Origin: Sipunculus nudus | Lineage: Eukaryota > Annelida > Sipuncula > Golfingiida > Sipunculidae | DNA length: 64,000 nucleotides | Direction: 5' to 3' | NCBI GenBank assembly: GCA_026874595.1 | Contig: CM049316.1 | Coordinates: forward strand, 58,167,676 to 58,231,675 | Shown: one piece after another, positions 38,451-49,312 of the stretch | Position numbering within the stretch: position 1 is the stretch's first letter | Layout of the letters: each line of letters opens with the position of its first letter | Program-made: the position numbers and the translations under genes | The notes under the pieces: model-generated | Told to the model about the DNA's origin: nothing | Databases searched by the model: none | Seen by the model: only the letters and a program-made list of their open reading frames with translations

Positions 38451-39837
38451 AAATAACGCGTGGTCCTTGTGCGCATGCGTATTGATGTTGAACGATGTGG
38501 ACCACACAGCCTTTAAATTAATTTGCTTAATTCCTGTCCGTGTAAATATTTATTTTTTTTGTCATTGTCGCGAATGTATATTGATATATATATATGCATG
38601 ATCAAAATCTGGATTCAAAATATATTTATGAGTTTATGTTTGGCTAGAATTTGTTAATTAAAAGATTTATGCCAGATAATGGTTTTAATAAACTCAAAAT
38701 TTAAAAGAATGTAAAATTAAAAAAAAATATATATTACATCGGTCATCTGGGAAATACATATAATCATGTTTACGTGGAAGGTTGTGTGCGTTTTATCAAG
38801 AAAAAAAGAAACGACAATGCAAACACCAGTACGGCAATGCAATTGCCTACAATGATTGCCTTATTGTATATGGGCGTGGTGTGAGAGGTTGCTGGCACAG
38901 GTGAACCCAAGTGTTTACATAACCATAGGATCTGTATTCAGCTGGAGGGAGGGATATTTTCCTTCAATTTATTTTCTGTAAGAGCGGATAGCTCACCGGC
39001 CGTCCGCCCGGAAATGACGTATCAAAACCGCCCCTCCCCGGGGATGGGGAGTAAGAAGGTCACATCATGCGCCCGTCATAAATAAAAATCTCACAGCTCG
39101 GTAAACACTAAAATCCTGACGGTCTGGTGCGCGATTCTGGTAAATCATCGCTTGGACCATTGACCTGATTAAACTGTCGGTTTGATTGACGGCTGGGCTG
39201 GCGATATAAACTTTTACTTGCAGTGCCTGGTTTGTTCCGATATGGATGTATATATCACATGTAAGCGCGGACATACATCAACTGTAATTAACTTGTCACT
39301 GGCAAAAAAAGGTTCCTCTTGGGGGTTGCATGTAGATCAAGATGGATATATAAACCATCCACGCAGCAGACAACGTTGAAATGATCCCGTCTTGACTTTA
39401 AATTATACATTTAATAGCCTTCTGACATGACCGAGATGAATTCTTTAAAGTCAAGCGAACGTAATGATACGTGGTTTTGTTTATTCATGTGACTCAAGTA
39501 TACAGCGCTATAATGGGGTCGGTTCATACAGTCTATAACATGATGAAAAGCATACTCTTTTCTTTAAATGCAGGAGAAAAATCCTCGTTTAATAGACCCT
39601 ACCCAGCTTACTAGCGACACCTGTCGGCGAGGGCTCACATTGAGTCTGTGGGTCCGGTATATCCACAAAGAAAGATAATAGGCCATTGGCAGCAAAGTGC
39701 AGATATTTTTGTTTAGTTGAATTTGACAGGATTCGTTTGTTCAGGTCTGGTTTAACCAGTTTTCCGAAAATCAAGGACGCCTATAGGAATTTACCAGTTT
39801 CCTTTGACAAAACCTGAGGCGCTGGCTTACTTCAACC
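38451..39837. other. intergenic DNA with a GC-richer island
   Basis: The block at about 38870-39400 is GC- and CpG-richer than its surroundings, free of repeats seen elsewhere and without a supported exon, so it is a candidate conserved regulatory element. The rest is AT-rich. Confidence 0.4.
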
Positions 39838-40232
39838 TTACTGCGCACAAGAGTACGACTCTGCTGGTTAGGGTTTTTGGGTTTAAAAAAATATGCCACC
39901 CATAATGCACCGGGGCTTCTAAATACACCAGCGACGTAGGCTTAGATGTAGTGAAGAGGGTAATGGAGTCCGTCTAAATATGTTGGACAAATCTTGTTTC
40001 AAGGTATATTAAATAAACATGTGTATTTTTGTGGTAAGGACTTCACGGAAGAAGAAATATTTTGTAAGCATACGCAAGTGAAATGTTAATAGAAGGTGTC
40101 TCTTTTAAAATGTAAACAATTCTGAATTTTAGGATTGACAAATTCGTAAAGTAGTCTGGACCGTTCCACATTTCCTAACTTGAAGAGGTTCGTTTTAGTG
40201 GAAACGGTCTCTGGCGGAAGGGTGCACTGTAC
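39838..40232 (+). repeat. unclassified dispersed repeat D4, copy E (most complete)
   Basis: Uninterrupted copy of about 395 bp starting at ttactgcgcacaagagtacg and ending near tctctggcggaagggtgcac. It serves as the empty-site reference for the MITE in copy D. No terminal inverted repeat or promoter is visible and the class remains unknown. Confidence 0.7.
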
Positions 40233-40548
40233 CCACACATAGCAGACGATCAAGTTAAAAAAATATGTGACATTTGAATAATATTGTTCCCAAAGGTCAG
40301 TTATTGAAAATCAGCCATATTTTATGGCACCAAGTACTATTATCATCCAATAAACGTCTGTTAAAAGTTTCCTTGATCCTATCACTTCAGTCAATATGAC
40401 GTGATAGGAAAAGACTGTTTTCTCAAATATTAAATTAATTGTTTCACTCGAATTCTTTGCACGGTATGGTGGTGTTTTCCTCGTAAAACGAGTACTTGGT
40501 TGAATTACTCACAATTAAGGTTTCATAATTAACTGAAATTTTTAATAA
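40233..40548. other. intergenic DNA, no gene recognised
   Basis: AT-rich unique sequence; no gene. Confidence 0.4.
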
Positions 40549-40594
40549 AGAACGCGAAAAACGGATGGGCAACCCTTGGTGGGACGGACTATAT
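40549..40594. mobile_element. solo terminus related to the 59.2-kb TIR element
   Basis: aacgcgaaaaacggatgggc and gggacggactata match, in order, the right terminus at about 59817-59859. No partner terminus was found nearby, so this is a fragment. Confidence 0.5.
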
Positions 40595-40972
40595 ATATAG
40601 TCATTATCTTTAATATCAGTGTGAAATTAGATTACCACATACGCGGAAGCCTTCTGCCTTGATATTGAGCTATTCATATCAATCTGCGTGTTGACTAAAC
40701 AAGACCTATCGAAAAGGAGAAGACAAATCATGAAACTGATTTATGGATCCTTAATTACAAAAATAATTTTAATGTATTAAACAGGATCTGTGACCTGATG
40801 CTTCGCCGTCAGAAATTCACTCCGAAAGCGCACTCTGTGAAGAAAATATGGTGACAAATCTCACCAAAAGACGGAACCGGAAATTGAAAATTGTTAATTC
40901 GAGACGTGTGATCTTTCCTGATTCGAATTCAATTGGTTTGCTAGGGGATCCAATAGTTTTGAAGTTTCCTGG

Positions 40973-40974
<2 letters not shown>

Positions 40975-41021
<47 letters not shown>
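40975..41021. repeat. (TA)n microsatellite
   Basis: About 47 bp of TA dinucleotides, directly visible. Confidence 0.96.
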
Positions 41022-41023
<2 letters not shown>

Positions 41024-41571
41024 TGGTTTTATTACTTTTATAAAAATGATGGTTCTTATGACAGTAAAAAGGGAATCAATTCACTGTACGATCCATTAAC
41101 ATGATTGAATCGTCAAGGAAAATATATATACCTAGTTCTTTCTCGCTCCCCCTGGCTTTGCGGGAACCCGAGCCCTTTTGATACGGGGCTTAACACACTT
41201 TCTCGTTTAATTAGCATATCCATGGCAGTCGGGTGCCTCTCAAAAAGTTCACTTTTCAGGCCGCCTCTGCAAAAGGCCAACTTTGACTTTTTTCATGGGA
41301 ACCGTGAATCCGCGTAATTACGTAATCCCTTCCCTTTCATGATGGCAATCCTCAGGGATCAGCGCCTGTTTCACCCACGGAGTTCCCTTTCAGCTCCTGT
41401 GGTTCCATATGTTTTTTTTTTTTAAACTAAGTGACAGATGCTGATCCATTACTGTCCGGGTGTCACTGACTGAAATGCTTATTCAAACTGCATGGCTGAG
41501 GGACCTCTATAATTATTGTTTGCAACCAGTCAGCTCTGTGCGTAGAGAATTCAGTTCCAGACTAAAAATAT
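41022..41571. other. intergenic DNA, no gene recognised
   Basis: GC-richer at about 41140-41400. Open frames here are short and unrecognised. Confidence 0.45.
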
Positions 41572-41886
41572 GCATTTTGTGGAATGCAAGCCTCCGCAAT
41601 TTGTCCTTATTGTATGATGCTCCCCAACCCCAGTGTGCATTTACCTATTTCAAGGTTCAGTCGTGCATGGATGACTGTAAATTTGTGAATATTCCTTAAT
41701 GACGTACCTGAATCTGGATCATGTGCCGGATCCATACCAAAACCTAATCGATCCTACACTGGCCCATTCCCGAGGTGCACTAACAGTTTTATGGGACTCC
41801 ATTCATGTTTGAATGTATGAACAATCACACACACAAACACAGACGCGAACGGGGATTGACGAATACCCTACTAGTGGAGGCAATTG
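41572..41886 (-). mobile_element. Helitron-like non-autonomous element, copy H7
   Basis: Minus-strand copy. Its 3' end at the left has a stem tgcatt...aatgca around 41580-41606 and a decayed CTAG (TTAG). Its 5' end at the right is ttgcctccactagtagggt. The core and GTGTGTG stretch are conserved. Confidence 0.68.
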
Positions 41887-42276
41887 CATGGCTGGCTCTT
41901 TTGTCCACGATAAGCATGACGTCAAAATTTTTATAAAAATTAATTATTATTATCATTATTATTTTTATCGGTAAGATCGATTTGCGCCCTGGGACATCCG
42001 GGATTTAGTGTGTACGCAAAATGGCAGCCCCAGTAAGTGGTTTCGTGAAACGGAGAGAAAAGTGTCAGGATTCGGTAAGGGCGCTGGAATCGATAAGGGC
42101 CCGAAAGTATTCCGAGAACAGCATCCAGATGCAAATCTATTTGCGGAGAGTTTGGTAGCAAGGGTTTTGTATCGTTAAAATTAAGAGCGGATTAACGCTT
42201 ATATTGGACCATGCCCATATCCTCAAAGTATACTTGCATTATTTTGAATTTTTTTTGTTTTGTTTGTTTTCTTTAT
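41887..42276. other. intergenic DNA, no gene recognised
   Basis: Short GC-richer segment at about 41980-42150 without recognisable product. Confidence 0.4.
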
Positions 42277-42420
42277 ATAATACTTCCGTCAGGAAGTATT
42301 ATATTTTTATCGCCGTTAATTGGATGGCTACTTGGTCGCTCATTTGGTTTATCTGTTAGAATCTTTACTCAAAAAGATATGGTCAAATTTTGGAGAAATT
42401 TTGAGGAGGGTTAAGGAGCC
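42277..42420 (+). mobile_element. 5' fragment of Helitron-like subfamily K with a 13-bp-stem hairpin
   Basis: Begins with a perfect hairpin, atataatacttcc-gtca-ggaagtattatat, followed by atttttatcgccg, a ggt-cgctc-atttggtttat block, tctgttagaatctttactc and aaaaagatatggtcaaattt. The later blocks are the reverse complement of those in the copies at 46243 and 49027, and the hairpin occupies the place of their 5' hairpin. Confidence 0.55.
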
Positions 42421-43490
42421 AAGTTTAAAGAGTTGAGGGATTCGGAGTCGCTATAATCTGTTTTGTTAAAATGATTCTTTACCTTAGTTAGATTGTGAGG
42501 GCTGCTTGTTTATTCCGGCATATGATGAGAGTGTCATTCACTGACGTTAGGGGCCGCCTTTGGTCTGGCCGACAGAACTGACATTTGATGCAAACACGAA
42601 CCGTAACACAAATTTCTCTAGGCTTCAAAGATATATTTATCTGCGCTTATGTACAGGTTGCACATCTTTCCGGCGAAGGTGTATATGTGGTCTCAGACTA
42701 CATTTTTAGTTATTTAATCTATTTATAGTTTTAACATTTATGACAACAACCATACCTTATGTTAGTTTTACAGCTGATTTTTTTTCCCATATTATGCAGT
42801 ATTTGTTTTTACATAATGTTATCAGCATAATTAACGGGTATCAACACACATTCCATGAACGTCTTATCAATGGTTTCATAGAAGGCAAATCAGCAAATAT
42901 AATCATTGTATAAGTCACGGCCCTTTTTTTTCAAAACATTTGAAGAAAGGAAACTCAGCTTAAGCTTATAAGGATAACTTGCAAAAGAAACACTGTGCAT
43001 ATATAGTGTGATTATAATGATTAAATTAAAGTAGCAAATTACTATTCACAAGATATGCTGCGCGCTCTGCCGGACACGGCCTGACACGCTGTCTCCTTTC
43101 ACCACCAGATGTCGCTAATATTCGACGAATGCACTTGAATGTTGACCCAAAAATAATTTAAAAGTCCATTCAAATATGAGCGAGTAGTGTATTACGATAT
43201 AAGCCGTAATAAATAGTAATATGCAAAGTTAATATAATATAAATAACGTGCATTACAGAGATTGAGGATTTACGCATTCACTTTAACGCACATGTGAATA
43301 CTAAAATATCCCTGTTACATAGCTTATAATGGGTAAAACATACGCATATTACTTCAATGCTCATACATCAATTAATGTACCTATTTAACATTTAACGTCA
43401 TCTGTTAACACATTGTAAAATGCATATAGCCACACACATAAAAACAATTAACTGTACAGGAAAGTAGTAGGTCATCATGTGAACTTGCTG
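42421..43490. other. intergenic DNA, no gene recognised
   Basis: AT-rich unique sequence. A CTCF-core-like ccaccagatgtcgct is at 43102-43116. No gene. Confidence 0.45.
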
Positions 43491-43697
43491 ACTGATCAGA
43501 ATCCAGAAAGGGGACCAAGATGGGGCGGGGGTTAGGCTGTCTGGACCACCTTCAATACCCCCCCCCCAACCCAACCATACACCAACCCTCCATAACCCCC
43601 TCCCCATCCCACCACCTTTCAGCCGCTTTCAGCCGCAACAACTTTTTTGGGAGTTTTGAGTTGGACCCTTCTTTCCAAAATCGTGGATCTGCCCCTG
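43491..43697 (-). mobile_element. small DNA transposon of the ggggcggatcca family, possibly near-complete
   Basis: The right end, on the minus strand, starts caggggcagatccacgattt then tggaaagaagggtcca, ending at 43697. The left boundary near 43491 (gatcagaatccagaaaggg) is a degenerate match to the same terminus in inverted orientation. The interior is very C/G-rich. TIR pairing is weak and no target duplication could be verified. Confidence 0.4.
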
Positions 43698-44205
43698 TAT
43701 ATAAGCATGCTAAGAGCAAATGAACCCGCATATGAGCTTTAACAAAACCGTGGACCTTCAAAGACATTACAGTACGTACTTGAACGAAGGTCCATCAGTC
43801 GACTTCCGGTTGCGAGTGCGAAAGTTCGTTTGGTTCAGGGAGATGAATCACCCGGGCATTATAGGGCATTTGTGAAGGCGGGAGTCAACAGTGAGTTAAG
43901 GTATAATAGCAGCTTCCCGGATATTACACAATGTTTATCACATCACTCAGGACGCCGCCAGGGTATGAGAGCGTATTGAATTGAAGGTGCACTGACAAGC
44001 CCAGTGTTATGTTTTCTTAGCGCCAGGTAAGGTTTATTATGACAGGTACTAGAGGGTCAGGGATAGTTGGTCAGTGTTGAAATGACTTAAATGTTCTTGA
44101 CTGGATGAATGTGGAGTCGTCCTTGGTATCTAACCATATACATATATACAGAACTTTGCCTTGAGAATATTTGTTCCCAGGTCTTAAAAACGTGTAAATA
44201 GACCT
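43698..44205. other. intergenic DNA, no gene recognised
   Basis: Unique sequence; no gene or repeat recognised. Confidence 0.4.
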
Positions 44206-44456
44206 CTCGAGTAGTTTAATCATAAATGGGGCCATTCACCTGCCAGGTATGTTAAATATACATGATGTATAGTGTTTTCTCCTTAACATATTATGGTATC
44301 CAAATATGGTCTCATATAATGGTAGATTTCGTTCTAAAACGGGTTGATTACTCCTGTAGATTACACCATTTCCCTTGGACGTCCAGGTGGGTTTCGAACC
44401 AGGGGCCTTCTGCTGCGTAGTCCATCTTCTATACAACTAAGCTACATGTCCTGTCC
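44206..44456 (-). mobile_element. tRNA-derived SINE (candidate)
   Basis: On the minus strand a tRNA-like head starts near 44453: catgtagcttagttgtatag (A-box-like), then ctggttcgaaaccc (B-box-like) about 45 bases later. The T-stem does not pair fully, so this is not a functional tRNA gene. The downstream body ends somewhere near 44206 without a clear tail. Confidence 0.4.
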
Positions 44457-44593
44457 AATTTTTTTAATATAAACTTTAAAGCCTCAATGATTAAAGTATT
44501 TCAATGACCTGAAGTCCTGTAGTATATAAACCGAGTTAAGGACTAAATATATTCAATATAAAAATAATAATGTGTTGTATCCCTTTAGGTAAT

Positions 44594-44686
44594 TATTTAA
44601 CTAGAGTTGTCCGGAATATCGATTCTGTAACTTCGACATAAGCGGGGTATTCGACTTAAGCGAGTTCGACACAACGAGGCTTCACT
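44594..44686 (-). mobile_element. pogo-like transposon terminus
   Basis: On the minus strand it reads agtgaagcctcgttgtgtcg, aactcgcttaagtcgaat, accccgcttatgtcgaag. This CAGTGAA-CCTCG start with repeated taagtcgaa/tatgtcgaa units is typical of pogo/Tigger-type ends. Only one end is visible. Confidence 0.5.
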
Positions 44687-44691
44687 CTCTC

Positions 44692-44747
<56 letters not shown>
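44685..44747 (+). repeat. (TC)n-(TA)n compound microsatellite
   Basis: About 48 bp of CT repeats with one CG interruption, then about 15 bp TA. It separates two oppositely oriented pogo-like ends. Confidence 0.95.
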
Positions 44748-44749
44748 AA

Positions 44750-44912
44750 CAGTAGAACCTCTCCTAGTGGGGATCTTCATAAAGTGGGCACCTCTATATA
44801 GTGGGCAGTTATTAAAAGTCCCGATATAGCTCGTTCTTAATATTTGTATTGTAGTCATGACCTCTATATAGTGGGCGTCTCTGTAAAGTGGGCAGTTTAT
44901 ATAAATTTTAGC
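44750..44912 (+). mobile_element. second pogo-like transposon terminus
   Basis: Starts CAGTAGAACCTCTCC at 44750 and contains repeated units of the form cctctatatagtgggca, with variants at about 44758, 44788, 44860 and 44880, resembling the internally repeated ends of pogo-like elements. No partner end or transposase frame is visible in the following kilobase. Confidence 0.5.
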
Positions 44913-46242
44913 ATTTACTTTTTATATAATTTCTCAGCATTACATAAGTAAATAAATCCAATACTGTGTACCGTTGTGCTAACATTACTAACTAGTCCGC
45001 AGGTATATACATCTATGTGTCAATACCTGTCGTTTCGCCCGTCAGCGGCTAATATGAGATCAGTATTGACATACATGTACTATCAATAACACCCCCCGCC
45101 CCCCCCCCCCCCCCCCCCCCCCGCTTACCTCCTCCGAACATTACATGGGTCCCGCGGTACTTAATAGCGTGGAGACAAATATGTACCTTGTGACTGAACT
45201 TTGAAGTTTACCCTTTGTCCTTAATTTGTCTTGGCTTAGTCAGGCTTATTGTGTCTGATAAGATTCGACGGTACAGAGGTATTAACGTGATAAGTTGGCC
45301 ACCGTTACTATAAACAGTTTCGTACATGGAAGGTTTACTACGTGTCTGAATTTAAGTCTTATTTAATTAAAGAGGTGAGTGGGACTACTGTGCTGAAGTT
45401 TTGTTTTTGGTATCCTGCTTTATTGAAATCACATGTAACCTTTGTCTGGATAAATCTGTTAAATTTTCTCTATTAAAAGAATGGATCCATTAGATGATAC
45501 CCTTCATTCTATTATAGTCTGTTTCATGGTGGGGTGCTCATTGAAATTTGGCAGTACTTAAGTAAACTGACAAATTAATTCCACATGTTATTCTGCAATG
45601 AAGGAATGGAGCATAAGCCTAATTAAGTATAATGAAATTAAATATTTAAGTAATGCAGTAAAATCAATATCTGAGTAAACAGTATATTTTTAAAACATAT
45701 CAACTGTATTTTGAAAGGCTGAGGTCATGGGTCGCTTGCTCAAACAACTACATTTAAAAGCTCTTGATTTGTTGTTTAAAGTTAAAAATATTCTAAAAAA
45801 TGAAATTATCAAAGTGACGCTGCCAACCCATGACAGAGGCCAGGCCACTTGGCTACAAGTTTCAGACTAACAAGAAGGCCGCAAAATATGAAAGTTGCTT
45901 TTTTATGAAGTTTTATGCCTCATATTAGACCATTGGTCTCTCTTCAGCTTTAGTGTCATACGGTATGATCATGTTTAAGTTTAACTGGATGAACTTGCAA
46001 AATTGTAATCGGCACCTACTGGTTCAACAGACTTTTGTATGTCGTATTTTCAAAACGTTTAACACACACGACAAAGACCGACAATTTTTTTTATTTTTAT
46101 CAGCAACATCGGGTGATGAAATTGTGTATGCATGACAATTAAAGAAGAAATTAATTATATTATGACTCTTCATCCTAAATACACTTTTTTTATTTATAAA
46201 TTGAAGTTGCTTGAACAGTAAGAAGTTAATAACAGTTTAAAA
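44913..46242. other. intergenic DNA with a C24 run
   Basis: Contains a C6-G-C24 run ending at 45122. Otherwise AT-rich unique sequence with no supported exon. Confidence 0.45.
45099..45122 (+). repeat. poly-C run (C24)
   Basis: Twenty-four consecutive C residues, the longest in the window. Strong i-motif/G-quadruplex potential, and the length is uncertain. Confidence 0.9.
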
Positions 46243-46620
46243 CAAGAAAAGCATTCGGAGAGCGCATACCTCCGCTGAGGCAGCTCATTCCCCCTTATGG
46301 CATTGTCAGATCTGTGTGATAAACACAGCGAGCAATCACTGAACGTTATTTGATCCTGACACTGAGCGCCATCCAGTGGCAACAAAGTTAACAAGGCAGC
46401 TCATTACACCCATACGGCATTGTCAGAAATGCAGCATTTTCCAGATGGTGATCCGGACGACCCCCAAAATTCAATCAATTATTAGTTTTACCATTGTAGA
46501 GCTATCACGAAAATCTCTTTAAATTTCGTTTATAACTTTTTGAATAATGTTGCTAACTGACTTACAGACAAACGAACCAAGGCCGGCAAAAACATAACCT
46601 CCTTAATTGGCGAAGGCAAT
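46243..46620 (-). mobile_element. Helitron-like subfamily K element, with internal rearrangement
   Basis: On the minus strand its 3' end has gcggaggtatgcgctctcc and gaatgc forming an imperfect hairpin, then cttg in place of CTRR at 46243-46246. Its 5' end (right) is attgccttcgcc. The segment gcagctcatt...ggcattgtcag occurs twice (about 46280 and 46397) around an 80-bp insert that contains a CTCF-like ccactggatggcgctc on the minus strand (46364-46379). Confidence 0.6.
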
Positions 46621-46689
46621 AATTAATAGCCGAACTCTTCGTACCAGGACCTTTAAGCTAAATTGTGCTGCTATAACTAACCAATAACC

Positions 46690-46846
46690 ACAACACAGTT
46701 GTATAACCCTCCCGATGAATACCAGGCCAGCTAACCTATAACCACTACCGAGTCATATTCCAACCGAAAAACCTCGACCCCAGTAAAAGAAAACCGGCAC
46801 TCAGACACAGCCTGTTCATACACAGCCCACTAACCTATAAAAGCAA

Positions 46847-46898
<52 letters not shown>

Positions 46899-47265
46899 TA
46901 TTGATTATATATATACGACCAGGTAAAAGTTGAGCCTACTTTTTACATCTGTATGCACCAATATAAGATATACATATCCAAAAAGGTAATAGGTTAGCCC
47001 ACTAACTTATAAACACAACTATGGGAAATATCCCACCCATTAAATGTCCCCCCACTAACCTATAAGCGCCACTGAGACACATCCCACAAAAAAGCCCAAC
47101 CCACTAACTTGTAACCAGCAGTATAAGATAGATTCCATTAAAGTGCAGCTTATTAACACTACTATAAGATAGTCCCACCAATAAAAGTCTAGCCCACTAA
47201 CCTGTAAACACCACTATAAGATACATTCCACATATATAAAAGTCCAACCCACAAACGCATTACAG
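46690..47265 (+). repeat. degenerate minisatellite, unit about 50-55 bp, split by (TA)n
   Basis: Recurring blocks cccactaacctataa, accactataagata and cccaccaataaaagtc repeat in the same order at roughly 50-55-bp spacing. The units are diverged, with indels, and the array is interrupted by the (TA)n tract at 46849-46914. Confidence 0.7.
46849..46914. repeat. (TA)n microsatellite
   Basis: About 44 bp uninterrupted TA followed by degenerate TA-rich sequence. Confidence 0.95.
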
Positions 47266-47285
47266 TCACGAAGATATAACTCTTT

Positions 47286-47287
47286 TA

Positions 47288-47335
<48 letters not shown>
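47286..47335. repeat. (TA)n microsatellite
   Basis: About 50 bp of TA with one TG near the start, next to the end of the minisatellite. Confidence 0.95.
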
Positions 47336-47337
<2 letters not shown>

Positions 47338-47397
47338 GGTAACCGCCTTCAATTATTTAATGTTAGCTCTACAACGTTTATGTACATTAGCAAAATT

Positions 47398-47722
47398 CCG
47401 GACTACGTGATAGGGCAGTATCACACGCTTCTATTTTTTATCCTTGTGTTTATCAGGCCCGTTGAACTACTGCACCTGCGGCCCCTGCGTGTGTAATCTT
47501 CTCCATTTCTGGGTCATACAACAGAGGAACCCCGAAAGTCGCACTCGTTTGTGAGTGAACCACGGCTTTTGTTCACGGCTTTCATATTAAGCCTGCAGAG
47601 CGGTCACTCTGGGTAGGGACCGACCGTGAATTAAAAGATCTAACCGCCTCGGTTGAGATTCGAACTCATGATCTCCTGGCTATGAGTCCTGAGCTGAACC
47701 TTTGAGCCACAGAAGCCGCTTA
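47398..47722 (-). mobile_element. tRNA-derived SINE, tRNA-Met-like head
   Basis: On the minus strand the head begins near 47722: gcggcttctgtggctcaaag (A box), then ggactcatagccagg with CAT in anticodon-loop position, then catgagttcgaatctcaac (B box with a 4-bp T stem). The acceptor stem does not pair and a roughly 250-bp unrelated body follows, so it is a SINE and not a tRNA gene. The body matches the tail fragment at 31.4 kb. RNA polymerase III transcription and LINE-dependent mobilisation are inferred from class. Confidence 0.65.
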
Positions 47723-49026
47723 TTATTAGAAAAATATATATCTCATAACATTTAGTCCACCGAAGTAAACCTGTAACAACTACTTAAATATGTCAGGACC
47801 AATTCAAGTGAAATCTGCTGTATTGTTACCGCAATAAGACATGCATGTTTACCTCACCTAATTAAAGTGTAGACCAGGAAATGATTGCCAACAACATGTT
47901 ACAATAAACAGGACGTAGGGACATCAATTACTTACGCAAGATTCTCTCGCGTCTACAGCCAAGAAAGTACCTGCTATATATGTTAGTGTTTTAATCAGTA
48001 TCACAAAATTCAAGTGAGAAACGACAAAAATGTCAGAGCCACCTGTGTATTCTTCAGAACTGTCTGTTTACAGTATGTTAACATCTGCTTGGTCTTCTGA
48101 TCAGTTTGGATCCGAAGTTGTTGTTTCTGCAACCACAAAGGCAGCAGGTGTACAATACAAATCAAACTGGTGCAGCTATTTGTTACATATCATTGGATAC
48201 TGTTTTTAGACATGTCTACTTGTTAACCATTTTACAACACACCTGTGAATGTGATAAACCTGGACTTAATGATCCATACTTTATTCTTAATTTGAAACTT
48301 CGAGTGTTTAATCTCGATAACATAACAAACTATAACAAATGGAATGGCACCAAATAGAGCGCAAAGAAAAGAACTCCCACATTGATCACATAATACAGAT
48401 CCCACTTGGATCATGAATCCATATATACCATGAATCCATATATGGACCATGGATCCATGGATCCATTTATACTTAACAAAGAACGTCCGTCTTCCTAAGA
48501 TCCAGGTATCTGGCTCGGTTAAGCAGAGACCTTACTTCAGCTGGCCAATTGGTATGCTATCTCATGAATTTTGAACACACACGCATGTGATGGGACCGGG
48601 AACATGACGGAAAATCAGATTCATTGATAAATATGTTAACAGTACACAGAACTCAAAACTGTTCACACGCCTTATCAGCAAGAACAAATGCACCGGAAAC
48701 TCACCACGTTTACAAACCTTTATATGACTGGGCAGATTTTCGAAAAAAAAGTCTTACATCGCAAAACGGTTGATCTAAAAATAGCCACATATTTGTTTCC
48801 CCTCTGCGTGGATAGACCGTTCACGAGCCACCTGATTGGTTCAATTGTCTTGTTATTAATTCATGAAATATCACGCTCGTGCTCGCTGAAGCAGGGTATC
48901 TGCCCAAACGGACTGTAGACTCTAACGCCAAAATATAATAACTGGATCTTCCCTGGACCAGGTGTTCACCCTTCTACCGTTATTGTCCAGTTCGGTCGAC
49001 AGGTGGCAGCAGGTGTTAATTGTCAA
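47723..49026. other. intergenic DNA, no gene recognised
   Basis: Contains a run of overlapping tgaatccatatata/tggatccatggatcca repeats at about 48410-48470 and a GC-richer block at 48780-49010. The 83-codon frame at 48106-48357 is unrecognised. Confidence 0.45.
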
Positions 49027-49312
49027 CCAGAAAAGCGCTCAGAGAGCACAAACCTCCGCCGAAGCAGCTCATTAACCCCCCCCCCCCCCCCCCCCCATTA
49101 TGGCATTGTCAGAAATGCAGCATTTTTCTTTTAAATTCCTTGATCCAGATGGTGATTCCAATCACTACCAAAATACAATCAACTGTTCCTTGTATAGTGA
49201 CCTAGATATCCTAAAAATTCCATTAGAATCCGTTTAGGGTGCTAACAGACAAACAAACAGATACAACAAACCAACGCCGGCAAAAATATAACCCAGCCTC
49301 TTTGCGGAGGCA
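49027..49312 (-). mobile_element. Helitron-like subfamily K element (best copy)
   Basis: On the minus strand the 3' end reads gcggaggtttgtgctctctg, agcgctttt, CTGG, with a hairpin GTGCTC-TCT-GAGCGC before CTGG (fits CTRR) and host TT. The 5' end at the right has the hairpin gcctccgcaaagaggc, then ttatatttttgccggcgttg. The poly-C run (49076-49096) is an internal expansion of a CCCCC in the sibling copy. Confidence 0.68.
49076..49096 (+). repeat. poly-C run (C21) inside a Helitron-like copy
   Basis: Twenty-one C residues at the position where the 46.2-kb sibling has about five. Confidence 0.9.

Noticed and set aside
44393-44453. Functional tRNA gene on the minus strand
   Set aside because: B box ggttcgaa is good but the T stem and anticodon stem pair poorly, so a SINE head is more likely.
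47640-47722. Functional tRNA-Met gene
   Set aside because: A and B boxes and a CAT anticodon-like triplet are present, but the acceptor stem does not pair and a SINE body follows directly.
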